Shown here: positions 47,197 to 60,379 of the stretch, piece by piece | How the letters are laid out: the number at the start of each line of letters is the position of its first letter | Position numbering within the stretch: the stretch's first letter is position 1 | NCBI GenBank assembly: GCA_026874595.1 | Contig: CM049309.1 | Location: 43,789,079-43,853,078 of the forward strand | Direction: 5' to 3' | DNA from: Sipunculus nudus | Lineage: Eukaryota; Annelida; Sipuncula; Golfingiida; Sipunculidae | DNA: 64,000 nt | The notes under the pieces: generated by a model | The model's input: the letters and a program-made list of their open reading frames with translations, nothing else | Told to the model about the DNA's origin: nothing | Databases searched by the model: none | Made by a program: the position numbers and the translations under genes

Positions 47197-50100
47197 CACA
47201 CACACACATATATATATATATTTATATTTATATATCCCATTTTATGTAAATACCCATACCATATTATCTTAACAGACAATGACTGGATATCACTGAAAAA
47301 CTGAAGTAACTATTTTTATGGTTTGATCAAAGCATGTCAACCTAAAAGCCGCCATGCTTGTTCAGTGAAACCATCCAATGACTTTATAAATAGACCAAAC
47401 TGCGAGTACGTTTGTAGTCTTAAGTTCACGTTTCATTGATATATTCTGTATGTATCATCAGAAATTTCATCGGTCTAACTTGTGTTGTATACTTTATGAT
47501 TTTCATAGTAAAATACAACACAATCTTTCTTTGCCGTACCTTGTCCATGGGATTCATGTTTTGACACAGGTGTTTATTAATACATTGGCGGGTGTGAAAG
47601 TGGCTCAATCTGTGCTATATTTACCATTATTCTAACCATGAATTAAATAGACTACTCTCGGTTTTTATTGATGATTCATACGTAAAATAATAAAGATTAA
47701 TAAAGAACAACGTCAGGAGTATATTTATAGACAGGGCGGGATACATCTTGTAGAGCGATTGTATATCTTGTATATAGGGTGCCTGTAAATCCTATAGGGT
47801 GATTGCATGTATATATATATGCTGTATCGCTTCAAATTTCATTGTATCATTTCCATATAGCGTATTTGTAATCATTTCCTTTTTAGGTCAAAACGTTAAG
47901 ATCAGTATTTAAGTTTTTACATTGGTGCCCATTTAAAGATGAATCGAATAGTAATCTTGAATTTTTAAAATTGTAGAATAGCATGCGCGTGCCGCACGGT
48001 GAATGGTCAAAGTATGAAGATATCACCGATATGTGTTGATTATCCAGGCTTTCACCATTAAATGACTGCTCAGTTGCTAACCAATATTAACCTACTTTTC
48101 AGACAGAGTTGTTGAGCGGGTTACTTTACCGGAAATGCTGGGATTTCTCTTATAATGAGAAGCTATTTTCACCGGAGGCTGTAGTATTCTTTTATTTATT
48201 AGGAGGGGCGGAGAGATGACATTCGCGTGTTTTTGTCCAAGTTTCTTCAATGGGTTTTTATTAGTGTTCTCCTGTTTGCAGGATAATTGCTACCTCAACA
48301 CTTTTACATGCTACATATAGCAGGGATTTCCCAGCGTACCTAGGCTTAAACATTATGAAGTTTTGTATGTCTGTTTTTAATGATTGGTGAAAGGTGAAAC
48401 TGATCACTGACGTTTCGCGTCTGTATTAAGGAATGTATGCAGTCGTCTTCTCCAAGGGGCCTGCATAGGCTGAAAGGTGAGGTTGTAATTTGTTTCCTTA
48501 AATGGTACTTAATTCTTATTTTGATTTCCGTTTCCTATATTATCCATGTTCTAAGCAGGATAAATAGGATTCGATAAATGGCCCCCTTCAGATATATCAT
48601 AAACAAATAAATTGGAAACATAATATAACTGGTACAAATAAATGTTCTACTTCATTTAATCTGCAGCTCACTACACGCAGAAATGACAAATGCTACAATA
48701 AGGATATGGGATCCGACTTGTGAAATTATCCGCAAGTGACTTAATTCCCGCTTTTAACATTATCCAGGGGCCATGCAGTTCATGTGTTAAAGCACGCTGA
48801 GCGGCGAGCTAGGTGATAGTGTTTCATTTAGGTAACGCCATAGAGCTAGTGCACTTAATGCGGTCTTACAAGAGTAAGCTGACATCAAAGACAAGAATAC
48901 ACACCGGACACCCGCTCGTAGCTGTGATATTCTTGTTGAGTAAAATTGATAAGTGTGACACTGTTATGTTTGCTTCCCCTATATATAACATATCGATATT
49001 CACAAAACATGCTGAAGTCTATCGGCCTCATTGCACACCGCGTGAGGCAGGTGTTATATTTATAGTCCGTTCCATGTCCATCTGTTTTTTCGCGATTATT
49101 TTCTTTACAAGTCAGAGAACGTCAGAACTTTATGGTCTTAGCACACTAAGAGGATAATGTGTAATTAACTGTTTTGGAAATAATAGCCTACCTAATATAT
49201 TTTTCCTGCAAACGATTGAAAACCATTTTATGAGAAACGGGTCTATTCTGTAGAGACATCTTGCCACCAATCAGTGAAATATGCATGGCAGGGAACATTG
49301 ATGACGTCATAACACACGTGACGTTCAAAAGAGGCAAACATATTCAAGGGACCTATAATCAAGAACTGCGACCACTGATTTCACTGGAGATTTTTTTATT
49401 CTCCTCGTGCATGCGCTTCATTGTTACGTGTCATTACGTCATACCCATATCCTTGCAGGATAAACAATGGTACTTGATATGAAACATGGTTATTTAGCAG
49501 ACATGTCAACCTGGCTGTAAACAGCATAATATAGTCGTGTAGCTGATCTTTATCTACCCATTTTCTACTTTGAAAGAATTATAAAAGGTACAGAATTACA
49601 GACAGGCTGATTCACACGATAAATGCATAATTTTGACATTTAATTGTCGTAAAATCTAAAGGAAATTGGTGACTGTATTGTCAATTGTCAAGACGTCCTT
49701 CATATCTGTTTTATTTCATATTTATTGATGCATCTCAATGCATTAATAAAGGTGTTAATATTTTAGCCTTTAAACAGTGGGTAAGTGATACGTCAAGTGA
49801 ACACGCCCACCACGCCCACCATTCTTAAACATCTCCTTAATTGAGTTGACGTTAATTAGAAGATCAGGATATATATATATATATATCATGAAAATCACAA
49901 ACCTGTCTTCCATTAAATTTTATGTTTTACATTGATAAAATATCTGTTATTCTGAATGTAAAGGCCTATTGAGCATCATTTGATTTATTATTGTTTCATT
50001 AAACTTGAAACAAAGGATGATTTTTCATTTCAGACAAACGTGTCCTCAGATCCCTGTCGCGTTTTCTAGATTCGCGTGAAAGCAGAGATAATGATATACT

Positions 50101-53100
50101 GTATTACAACCTAATTACAGATATTTCATCATCAATACATATGTTCTGTTTAACTAGTTAATAACATTAAAATATGGCATTTATTCTCTCAAAAATAAAT
50201 ATATACACGACTTGACATTGACGTGACTGCACGAAAAAAAAAATGAGATGAAAAAAAACCATGACAAGACACATCTAATTAAACCATCTGGACAAGTTAC
50301 GTATAGCGTCTCATATGGCTACCACACTTTGCTATATGATAGTTTAAGTATCTATGACGTTTAACAACAGCAGCGTTAACTCAGAGTTCACCATGCATTT
50401 TATTATCAAATTTCAAGGGACATGCACTGCGACGTTGTACGTTAACTGTTTTCAGTGCAGTACTGGCTATATGTGGATGTATATAGTTTGACATACCTAG
50501 TGTATATAATTTAGACCGGTAATAAAAAATATGCGGACCCACGTCCGTCATAAGACATGTCTCGTGTGATTTTTAGCCATTTCTTTAGCGCCGCATAGGT
50601 CAGTACCTACGCGGTCGCCGTTTTGCCCCCCCCCCCCCCCCCACCCAATCTTTGCCCCTCTTACGACTATAACTTGATAATAGGTAAATCATTCCATTCA
50701 TTTCTATTAATATTATTTTGTTGGAGTTAACCGCCTCCACTCTTAATGCCTACTTAACTCTTATTATACTATATGTACATCAGCAGAATTCCATTTCGGT
50801 TTCGGACTTTACATGACAGGGCAGTATCACACGCCGCCTTTCATTTTATATCCTGGTGTTAACCAGACCCGCTGACTACTACACCTGCTGCCCGTGAGTG
50901 TGTCATCGGCTGAGATTCGGCTTGGAGTCTAGTGCTCTAACCCTGAGCAACAGAGGCTGGAAACCACAGAATTCTTGTATTTAATGTTGTCGTACTCAGC
51001 GTTTTAGCAGCTTTTAGACTGCGAAGTATTTATGATCATTGGATCATTAATTGTATATGCATAACATAATTGTAAATTATATCCAATATTTACATGCGGA
51101 AGGCCCAACGTGGATTAGTGATCTTATCTTAATTGGGTTTCTTATCCCTTTTTGTGCGATAATGTTAAATAAATAGATTATAATAGCCAGAGTTCAGATT
51201 AAATGAGAAACCACTGACACCAAACACATGATGCAGCCGGAAATTAATTATTCACCATTGTTATGGTTCAACAAGGGCCAATTCAAGATATTAGAATTGT
51301 AATACCTCTGCAAAATGATCTCGCGTTTGAAGACTGAGTGCCATTTAATTTGACAAAAGGAAATGACAATTTTGATGGCTTTCTGGAAATCAATGGGTGA
51401 TGAGGATGAAAGGCTGGTGTTGAAAAACTCTTAAGCTGATACCAGACGCTCTGAATTACTTTTATCTGAGTGAAACATTCAGACTAATTGGCCTGAGCAT
51501 TAACCACCGAAAAACATACGTCATCATTGTGGTCCTATTTTGGTCATAATCCGCGGCAGATTTTAACTGTGTGAAAAGTTTTTCACACGTTTCGGATTAC
51601 CATCCTAGTTAAATCACTTTAATTTAATTGTGCCTATCGTGTTTTAATCTTTAGTGTACATGAAACTTTAAAGCGAAAGCGAATTAACTGTATATGCTGT
51701 AATGACAACTTAAGTTGTGTATAGATAAGAAATATTTTATATACATCTAACTTAATATAAATATCAGATTCATTACAAGACATCTCTGCTTCAAATGTGT
51801 AAATCATAATTTGATTTAAGAGAGTTTTGTTTTAATCTCACAATCACAGAATAGATGATCCTCATTTTCATTAATAGACCAATTATGGGTACATTATATT
51901 ACCAAATAATAGTGAACAATTACCTTCATTTTACTACATTTTGATGCCGGGCCCGGCATGTGACTGCAAAATGCTTGTAACAAACGGTTAATTCACTGAA
52001 CTGCTTCATTGCTTCCGCCAGGAGAGAAATGCGATAATTCCCGTTGGTGTGTATGTGTGTATTTGTTCGTGTGTACGTGTGTTTGTTCATAATATAATTA
52101 AAATATACATGAAAGGAATCTCATGAAATTTTCAGGGCATTGTGAGAATGGTCTAGAAAGAATCAAAGATATTGGCGTTCATCCAGCTTCTTCCTCCGGA
52201 TTCTGAAGCGTCAGCAGGGGAATATTTACAAATGTACGGTCACCTATGCACGAATGAACCTTGGAATATGGGCAGAAAATAAGTGAATTCGAGGAAGGTC
52301 CTGCCTCATCAGTGTAGCCTGGCCACAGGTAACGGTCAAGTTCCCAGCTCCTTGACCTGGCGGTGTCCACTGTGTTCACAGAGCGTCTTTTAAACATGTG
52401 CTCCAATGGCGGAGGCATGTATACACTGGGATGCAGTTTTCCAGTTTACAGATAAATGTGTCAATAACTCTAGATATAACCAAAACTAGATTTTACAAAA
52501 CTATCAACATGCACACGGATATATGTATTTGATTTTTCCCGCATATAAATGGGTGGCAGCTAGAAAAGAGGAACTGAATATGTTAATACTATATGGTCCT
52601 TTAAATTCTGAGCTTCCCCTGTTTTTTATTATAAACATATGTTCATCTTTCTGTTCAATATGTGACAATGCCAGAACAGTATGAACACCCCGGAAACGGA
52701 GAGCGATCTTTAATTAGACTTAATAGTCTATTACTTTCCAATTTTCTGCACGCCTCTTCTGTTATAATACGTGTATATACAATTTTGGGTATAAATTGAA
52801 ACCAAAATTCAATATCAGCTGTCATACACAATGTATATATGACCACGTCACATAAAATGCATCACGTCGTGACGTAACAGATTATTTAACTGTTTAATAA
52901 TCGTATCACTCGTACTTGTATAAAACATAGTTATGATTATACACTACATCTGATATTTCAATGTCTGATACATTTTTGATAGGCCTATTAACTTTAACTT
53001 TGTCCGAATTATTTCCAAAATAGATTGACGGCACTTAAAGAACATGCTATTTCAATTCACCTTCCAGAGCATCATAGACTACAACTCCAACGTATATAAA

Positions 53101-56100
53101 TTGTTCAGTTGATGGCTGGAGAGGTAGACCTGTCCCTATCAGCTCACTGTACACAAAATCAAGTTTTACCACAAAGAAGATTTTGACCCATTACTGATAC
53201 CTGGTCAATACAAGCTTAAAATGAAATATTTCAAACCTAAGACGCCAAAAAGATGTGATTCACGAACCTACTGTGAGCCGTAGAATCGATAGACCAGGAA
53301 GCTGGGATTGTTTTCGAGGGGTGTGTATATGACGCCTACAAAATACCCTAATGGCTTGATGAATCGATGGCGAGTGTGGAATGGCCTCATAAAGAAACCT
53401 GAGCAGCGTTTTGATACGGTTTTACTGAACCTCGTTCGGCCATCAATTCCTTTGCCCCAAAACAGCTACAGAGAGATTAGGGAGAATACGCTGACCATGT
53501 CTCCAGGATAGCTCCGGGACACTCCCCTTTTCAGAGGATGATGACGCTACAATTATCCGTTCCATTAAAACGCCCAAATGCAACGAGAGGAATAAAAGCG
53601 ATCCTCTGTTGAGAAATGTCCCTAATACGAGTTTTCAATACAGAATGCCATTAACAATATAAGAACTCTCATTCTTGCCAAACATCCTAGTGTTGAGAGA
53701 TGCCTGAATGTCGCAGACTTTTCTTGCAGGTGGTGGAAGGTTGATTTCGTCAGTTAGGAAATAATGGCCACTGGGAAATTCTGGAGAGACAAAAAATGTG
53801 TGGACTTAGGTAATTTACCGCCCAGATTCCAAAGCTTTATCTAGTGGGCCAATGAAAACCCGGGTCTTGTGAGGTTGACGTAAGGTTAGGGAATCGCAGA
53901 GGCGTAAATATAGGGGGATGCATATGAGGTATACTTTTTTTAAACTTTAAATTAATTTTCACATGATTTGTAACATTTAGATAAAATACATTTTTAAAGA
54001 TATACCATTGTAAGCCCCCACTAACAATAATCCGGTTTATAATTGACTAATATTACACTACATGACAGTATATCAAAAACTGTTTTTCTGCTATCATGTT
54101 TATAAAGTGACCCTGGATTTTTAATCTTTTGAATCAATGATTAAACATATGTATACCAGCAGAAAGATCACGGTAGTAGGTTTAAAATAATATACACTTT
54201 ATTGGGTCTAATATGAATTTAAAGTACTTTTGAATTGAACTTAGATATAGTGGTTTCAAACAATACTGATACCTTATTCACAGCCGATGGACTGTATAGT
54301 CTGTATTTCTGATCAGGAGAACCAATGTGAACATAAGATAAATAATATTTGTAAACTGAGATGTAAATGGCAGCTTATCAGGAATTTTATAACAAAACAG
54401 TGGAAAATCAGATTCTCCTTCAGAAAAAAAAAGAAATCCAGATAGACTTACCGCGACGGATTTGCATTACGTAGTGAGCCATAATTGGCCTTACTTCTGA
54501 AAGCCACTGCTCTAGCTAATTCGTTCCATGTAAAATATATTTAAGTGTCATTTTACTTCTGATTTAAAGAAGTTGTTTTCAAAATGTGACTCATTGCGGC
54601 TTGATAACGCTAATTCGCTGTTTCATATTGCGTTGCCAAATTTGAATGAAACGTTTTGAAACGTTACAACAACTTCCTGTATGCTTGATTTTCTGTTTTT
54701 CGCAAAGTCGTTTAAAAAATCAGAATATTCCTGTGATTGTTTTTCTTTACATTAGCAAGTGAATGCTTTGTAAATTAATTAAATTGACAGTCGGAGTTTG
54801 AAAGAAAACACCGTAATGAATAGGTTTTAATATCATTGACATTTTAGTTATAAGCTTAGGGCCTATACCTACAATTTGATGCACTAATACGAGTGGCGTT
54901 ATCTGCAAAGCTCTGTTTCTAAAATGTCATCATATAAATGATGAATGGGGAAAATAAGGAATTTATTAAGATATATATAGTAACACGATCACTCATCAGC
55001 TTAAACGATAGCGATTCTTACAAGAATTTTGACCACTGGCAATTTTATTACGTTATGTCTTAAGCATTAAACATGTAAATATCTAAATAAGAATGTTTTA
55101 CATAAAAATGAAACTTACTGTTGAAAACCTTACCAAATTCTGAGTCAAAAGCTTGGTCATATATCAAATGTTCTGCACAGGGCCGATGTAACCCAAATTA
55201 ATATTATTTTAAGATAAAATCATCTACTGGCAAATCTGTTTACTCGCTTATTTGCATATAGTTAATTATTCTTTACCTGCTTTTATAAAATTTTAGAAAA
55301 TAGAGAAATGTTTAGAGAAAAATGCGTTGACGCTGCATCTAAATTTGCTTGTGAATTTAAGATGATGATGATGATAATGATGATGATAATGCAGAAAAAA
55401 TAACAAAAGTAAACAAGCTATTAACACTAACCAGATATTCACCATTTAACTGCACTTAAATAGTATACGTAAATTTATATGTAGGATTTGCATAGCTCTA
55501 CCCCAGGCCCGGCAGGAGTCCCAAGATGTTAAACTAAGAACCCTTAATTCGACAGCGTGAACGCCGTCTATTAAAACTGTAGCTACGCGCATTTAAACAT
55601 ATCTACATTAGCAGTCAATGACTGTCATGTGACTAACAAGTCCTGAGAAGCAGATTCTTCAAAGAAAATCTGACCAACGATTTATATGAGCAGGACGATC
55701 CGGTTGCTTGAAATAATAGCCCTGTGGTTTGTAACGGTGTTGCTTTTCCGCCCGAGGACTTCATTTCCGCGCTTGAGAAGCGAAGCAAGTCCTTTCGTTT
55801 AATGTTTTTGTTCGCCGCCATTTCTCAAGTATAAAGCTTTCTGTATCACTGATTTCTGGTGGATACGCCAGTTGATACAGCGGATCAAAACAACCCTTTA
55901 TAATTTCCGCTTGGTTTTATAACATGAGCCGCGGCAGAGCGCTAACCATCGTTCCGCGGTGGGCTTCCGTTTACTAAACAGGCGATGTTTTTATATGTTT
56001 ATTATTCTTTTATCTATTGTCAGCAATTTTGTTCCAAAGGGAAACATGGTCCGATTGAAACATGGTTGAAAAATGCAAATGCCTATGACGTTGGGGCTGC

Positions 56101-57944
56101 TTGTGGGGTGCCAACCAGATTCGTAGGGTGTGGATACATGCAAGTTTTTCCCACTGCGGTCTTTATCTGTTTTCCGCTCGGTTACCCGCATACATCTAAA
56201 CCTTATCGAGCTGTACTGTTGAGAAGAGGTTCGACATCGGCGCCCTTATAAAACAACTGGGGCTTGAGGATATCTGCATTGATACGTCTGGCCGATGTGA
56301 TGATTACAAATATGGAAGTAACAAAGTAGATCGACGATAGCGGCAAACAAAAACCAGCTAATCGTTCATTCAACAATAGGCATGGCCCGCTACCACGTGC
56401 GTCGATACCCCTACGAAAAGGGTCTCGGCCAGCCGTTTGTTTATGAAAGACATTTCTGCGTCGGCGCACATTATGAGAATTCATTGACCGGCCCCCGCTT
56501 TATTCTCATCAATAGGTTCAGGTTCGGTTAATTAACGCTCCCCAGTTTCAACTCGAAGCCGTGTGACGTCTATAGATGCCGCTGGCAATCATATTTCCTG
56601 GTTGTAAATGAACTCTTTTTCTACTCTCAAAACCAGTCGCCATGTTATTTACATTACCAACATACAAGCTCTGCAGGCTGTGTAAGCGCATTGCCCCAAT
56701 GGGTGTAAATATTTTATAACAGAGTGTAGATGTTTCGCTCGAGTGAATGTAAATATTGAGAAATATCCCTCATAATAGAATAAAAGTTTGATTGAAATCT
56801 GCCCGATAAATGCATTGTTATCAACAGGCCTTTGGCAATATGAAAGTTTAACTTGTATAAAGATTTCACAAAAACTTGCTTTATTTTGATGAATACGGTG
56901 AGCGTTTATGTGTGTTTCGATAGTGCAGTTCATATAACGGTTACAGAAACCAGGTTTTAAAATGAATCTTTCAAATATTTTATCACCAAAAAAATCTTAT
57001 TAAAACGGAATCAAGATAACTTAATGTAAAGGAGTTCGGATACCGGCTTCACTGTTGAGATAAGAAAATACAGACGCTACAATGCATTTTAATATTTAAT
57101 ATTCAGTAAAATCGGGCAACCTGTTTATATATATATAAAATATATATATATATATAACGCTGTATAACAACTGAGAGCGGTGTCACTTAATTGCCTTTCG
57201 TCACGGAACTTTTCTGTGGCAACGCCTCGGATATGCTTGTTTTGGATTTGAACTGTTGGGAACGCTGCTTATAAATCTTGAGAAATTTAAATTAATTCGC
57301 AAAGGTACATACTATCGCAGCGCCTTCTATTAGAACCTACGCGTATCGTGTATCAATCAGGGGAACTCGTTCCATGAAAAACGTGTCGGATGTTAAAGGT
57401 ATATAGCGCTTGTATATATAAGTCTTTATGTCGAGATGGTCGAGTTACCCAGTTTAATGACAGACTGCAGGGGGCGTACTACACCAAATCTACACAGCGC
57501 TGGTGAACCTGTAAAACCCATAGGATTTCATGATATAGGGAGAAAAAAAATTAAATTGAAAGTTATAAAATGTCAGTTTGGCTGTATAAAAATAGAATTC
57601 GTCAAGTATTCATTTCATTGCACGAAAGCTTCTCATTCAATCGTTGGTAGGGTCATGGATCTTCCCCTGATCATGATGCGTGTCTGGCATGTGTGCCGTG
57701 GACTAGTTTCCTTACATTTCTATAAGATTCTTAAAAATTTATAAAAATGTTATGAATTTTTTAAATCTACCATATGAGTGCTATATATACCTGGTATATG
57801 AGTGAATGTTCTTTGCCTATTAAACCAAACAGTGGGGGTGTACTTACCATTGTTTTCTGGTTGGCTGTCACTGTTATCTCTTGGTCTGGCGTCTGTCACC
57901 GTCATCAACACCAGAATCTGCAATAAAACAACAATATAACTCAT
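46564..57944 (-). CDS. Gene 2: small secreted cysteine-rich peptide precursor (110 aa, two exons)
   Basis: Inferred CDS: 57944-57848 joined to 46799-46564, with TAA at 46566-46564. Exon 1 gives a signal peptide (MSYIVVLLQILVLMTVTDA, cleavage before RPRD) and ends phase 1 at donor AATG|GTAAGT. Exon 2 follows a pyrimidine-rich acceptor (TTCTTGTTCTTTTTAG) and stays open to its stop. The propeptide has a helical, basic stretch (LDTLRRLYLLERMYLSAQR). Near residue 84 a Lys-Lys precedes a 26-residue C-terminal peptide. It starts WGDGG and holds four cysteines, C-x3-C-x9-C-x3-C, ending C-H-W. This is the layout of a neuropeptide or small toxin-like/antimicrobial precursor; which one is unknown. The intron of about 11 kb is repeat-filled. 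Alternatives: a split signal peptide with a further upstream exon, or another frame of exon 2. Confidence 0.58.
46939..46967. repeat. Poly-G tract
   Basis: About 26 G residues after a T-rich run, just upstream (on the minus strand) of gene 2 exon 2. Confidence 0.95.
47144..47230. repeat. (TA)n microsatellite with CA block
   Basis: TA runs with an internal ACACACACAC. Confidence 0.95.
50628..50642. repeat. Poly-C tract
   Basis: About 15 C residues. Confidence 0.9.
52110..52420. repeat. Dispersed repeat, copy 2
   Basis: Same order of shared words as 16917-17110. Preceded by a TG/GT-rich stretch with TTTGTTCGTGTG. The open frame on the minus strand is a by-product. Confidence 0.5.
57128..57157. 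repeat. (TA)n microsatellite
   Basis: Short interrupted TA runs. Confidence 0.85.
57848..57944 (-). CDS. Gene 2 exon 1: signal peptide
   Basis: 97 nt from ATG, phase 1 donor G|GTAAGTACA. The h-region IVVLLQILVLM and the TDA|RP end are typical of secretion signals. The Kozak context is weak (T at -3). TTGTTGTTTTATTGCAG inside the reading frame (ending about 57918) also looks like a splice acceptor. The true start could therefore lie in an unseen upstream exon that supplies the first part of the signal peptide. Confidence 0.6.
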
Positions 57945-58723
57945 TTACATACACATTATACATATAGAACATATAAATATACGGACCATATTCACCTACA
58001 GTAAAGGACCCGCTGGTTAAACCAGGAAAGGTTGTGGCAATTTAGTTAGCTAAACGTTGCATCCTTTTGGAACGTTAAATTTATATTTCAAATTTTGATT
58101 CAATAAAAAGTCATAATATGACTTTTAAAAAAAAATGAATTACAAAAATATTGTTTTATAAATTGTTATAAAATTGTCACTCGGTGCTTAAAAATAGTGG
58201 AATTTCTTAACTTAAACAGTTAATTCTATTAGTATATATAATATGAAAATGAATGTAATTTCTATAATAACATACGAAATCGAGAAGACTGTGCCAGCTT
58301 GAACATGACATATTTTGTGGGTCTAATATTAAAATTCAATTACTTCTGGATTTATTGTGAATAGAGGGGTTTGCTAGAGACACTACCTAGAGACACTAAG
58401 TTAAAGATATTTAATATGTCTGGAATATCTGAAGCGAGCCAGAATTAACGCCGTGATATGCTCAAATATGATTTTTGGCATGTTGACTGAATGTGATATT
58501 GGATGGTGGCGCTTTGCATTCATATGATTGTTTTTGCGTATTGCTTCAATATCAGGCTTATCAATACCTGTTTATATTGCAAGAACTGGAATATAAATAA
58601 CGATGAACACAGCAATAAATATAAAAATAAAATATACACTTTATTAGAATAAGAGTTAACAATAAAATATTCAAAGTACCATGCCTCCTATACATTGCTG
58701 TATATATATAATTCCGATTAAAA

Positions 58724-58972
58724 GCACATGTTATCCAGAACAAGATTTAAAAGCACCTTGCGTTATACTTGTGGATTTTACTGTAAGTATATTCATAACT
58801 CCCATAACAAGCACATGTTAACCAGAACAAGTTTAAACATTACCACGGATTCTACTTGTGGATTTTACTTTAAGTATATTCATAACTCCCATTACAAGCA
58901 CATGCTAACTAGCACAAGTTTAAAAATTACCACGATTTCTACTTGTGGATATTACTTTAAAGTATATTTATA
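58724..58972. repeat. 87-bp tandem repeat, nearly three copies
   Basis: GCACATG starts units at 58724, 58811 and 58898. The unit length is a multiple of three, which makes an artificial 29-residue repeat ORF on the plus strand. Confidence 0.9.
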
Positions 58973-59547
58973 ACCCAAACCAAAGGCACATAAAGTTTCC
59001 TTTCACGGCATACGTCAACATAAGAAGCGTCACGATAAATATGTATTTTAACGCGTCCGATGAGAGCCGTCAGCCCGGCATAAATTCGTACCACAGTCGT
59101 CATGTACATATAACCCGATTATCAAACATAAGTTTTGCCTCTCTGGCGTCCCATTACCCATGTGACCGCAGTAAGAAACCACTTTTATTTTAGCGACCAG
59201 ACTGGGTTAGAAAAATGAGATGGTTTTCGATCCCTGCTGAGCCTCAGGGTGACTGTATATCCGGTAGTGTTTATTTCAGGATTAGGCCCTCTTTGTGCCA
59301 ATAGTGGCCCGCCGGGTAAGCCCGTGTCGATTAGTCTATCTTATCGTCTGGTGTCATTCACGGATATCAGAAATGGTGTAAGATCAGCCAAGCCAGTGAC
59401 TCTTCTTCAGTAATTGTAATAAGTTGTAACGTTTGAGAAACCCCAAAATATCATAAGAATTTGTTGTTAGAGGTTGTTAGGCGTATTATTTGATAATTGC
59501 ATAACTATTCTGTTTTAAAACGTTTTTATTTCCCACAGGGGACTAGC

Positions 59548-59747
59548 CAGGGGCGGATTCAGGAAGGGGGAAGTGTCCAGTCCAGGACTGGCAGGAGGAC
59601 TTATGACAAAACCTAAAAAAAATCCCCAGGTCCGGAAACGGGAGGGGGGTCCAGGGAAAAAAAAAGTTCCTGAAACCTTTAATAGAAGGTTGTGGCGGCT
59701 GAAATTTGGACCCCCCCCCCCCCCCCCCCCCCCCGGATCCGCTTCTG
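59548..59747. mobile_element. hAT-like MITE with GGCGGATCC-type termini, copy 3 (inverted)
   Basis: CAGGGGCGGATTCAGG.../...GGATCCGCTTCTG. A 24-25 bp poly-C tract lies next to the right end. It is the reverse orientation of the other two copies. Confidence 0.7.
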
Positions 59748-60066
59748 CCATCTGTGCACCAGAAAGAAGGTGAGATTTAGCAATATATATAGCATTTTCT
59801 ATTATTTTGAATTTAGTTATACAAATATCATTCTCCATTTGGGGGGGGGGGGGTCATACTGTTTTCATTTCATTGTTAAAGACTAGACAAACAATACATT
59901 ATTTCTGTTTCATAGTGAATGGTATTTTCGAGATAAACAGGACATCATTTCCTGAATTGTTTGTTTGCTATGAGGACCCTTGTTATTTGGAGGACGTTAT
60001 GAGATATTTTAACTATAGTTCTAAAGGTTATAGAAATACAGAAGGTACAGTTAGGCCAAAATAAAA

Positions 60067-60379
60067 AAAGGTATGGTTCTCAGGCACTTTTTTTCAGAAA
60101 TCAATGCGGGCGGGCGTTTTTTTTATATTTATTTTTTTGGTATGTTTCGATAAAAATGACAAAAGATTAAGGAAAAGCATGATAATAACAGATTTATTTT
60201 GCTAAACAAGTAAAAGCCCTACATAAAAAGAGGGAATTGTATGATTTTATCTCCTTGAAAGAAATGTCCGAGCGGTTGCAGCACTAAATTGGTAAGGTTC
60301 TATTGAAAATCAAAATAAAATTTTTTTGATGCGGGGGTTTAAAAATTGATGCGGGCGGTGCCTGAGAACCATACCTTTT
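60067..60379. mobile_element. TIR element AAAAGGTATGG..., copy 2
   Basis: Inverted termini of about 21 bp are perfect here: AAAAGGTATGGTTCTCAGG and its complement. Inside it has a roughly 45-bp tRNA-like insert (about 60259-60305) missing from the 41-kb copy. Non-coding. Confidence 0.8.

Larger units (their letters stand above)
46800..57847 (-). other. Intron of gene 2 (about 11 kb)
   Basis: No other gene supported. It contains microsatellites at 47144-47230 and 57128-57157, a poly-C tract at 50628-50642, the dispersed repeat at 52110-52420, and AT-rich unique DNA. A higher-GC patch at 55.7-56.5 kb has an ATG in perfect context (55821, minus; MAANKNIKRKDLLRF) followed by 62 codons, but no further support. 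Confidence 0.55.

Noticed and set aside
58728-58973. Protein with 29-residue repeats
   Set aside because: Explained by the 87-bp satellite; no signal, splice or promoter evidence.
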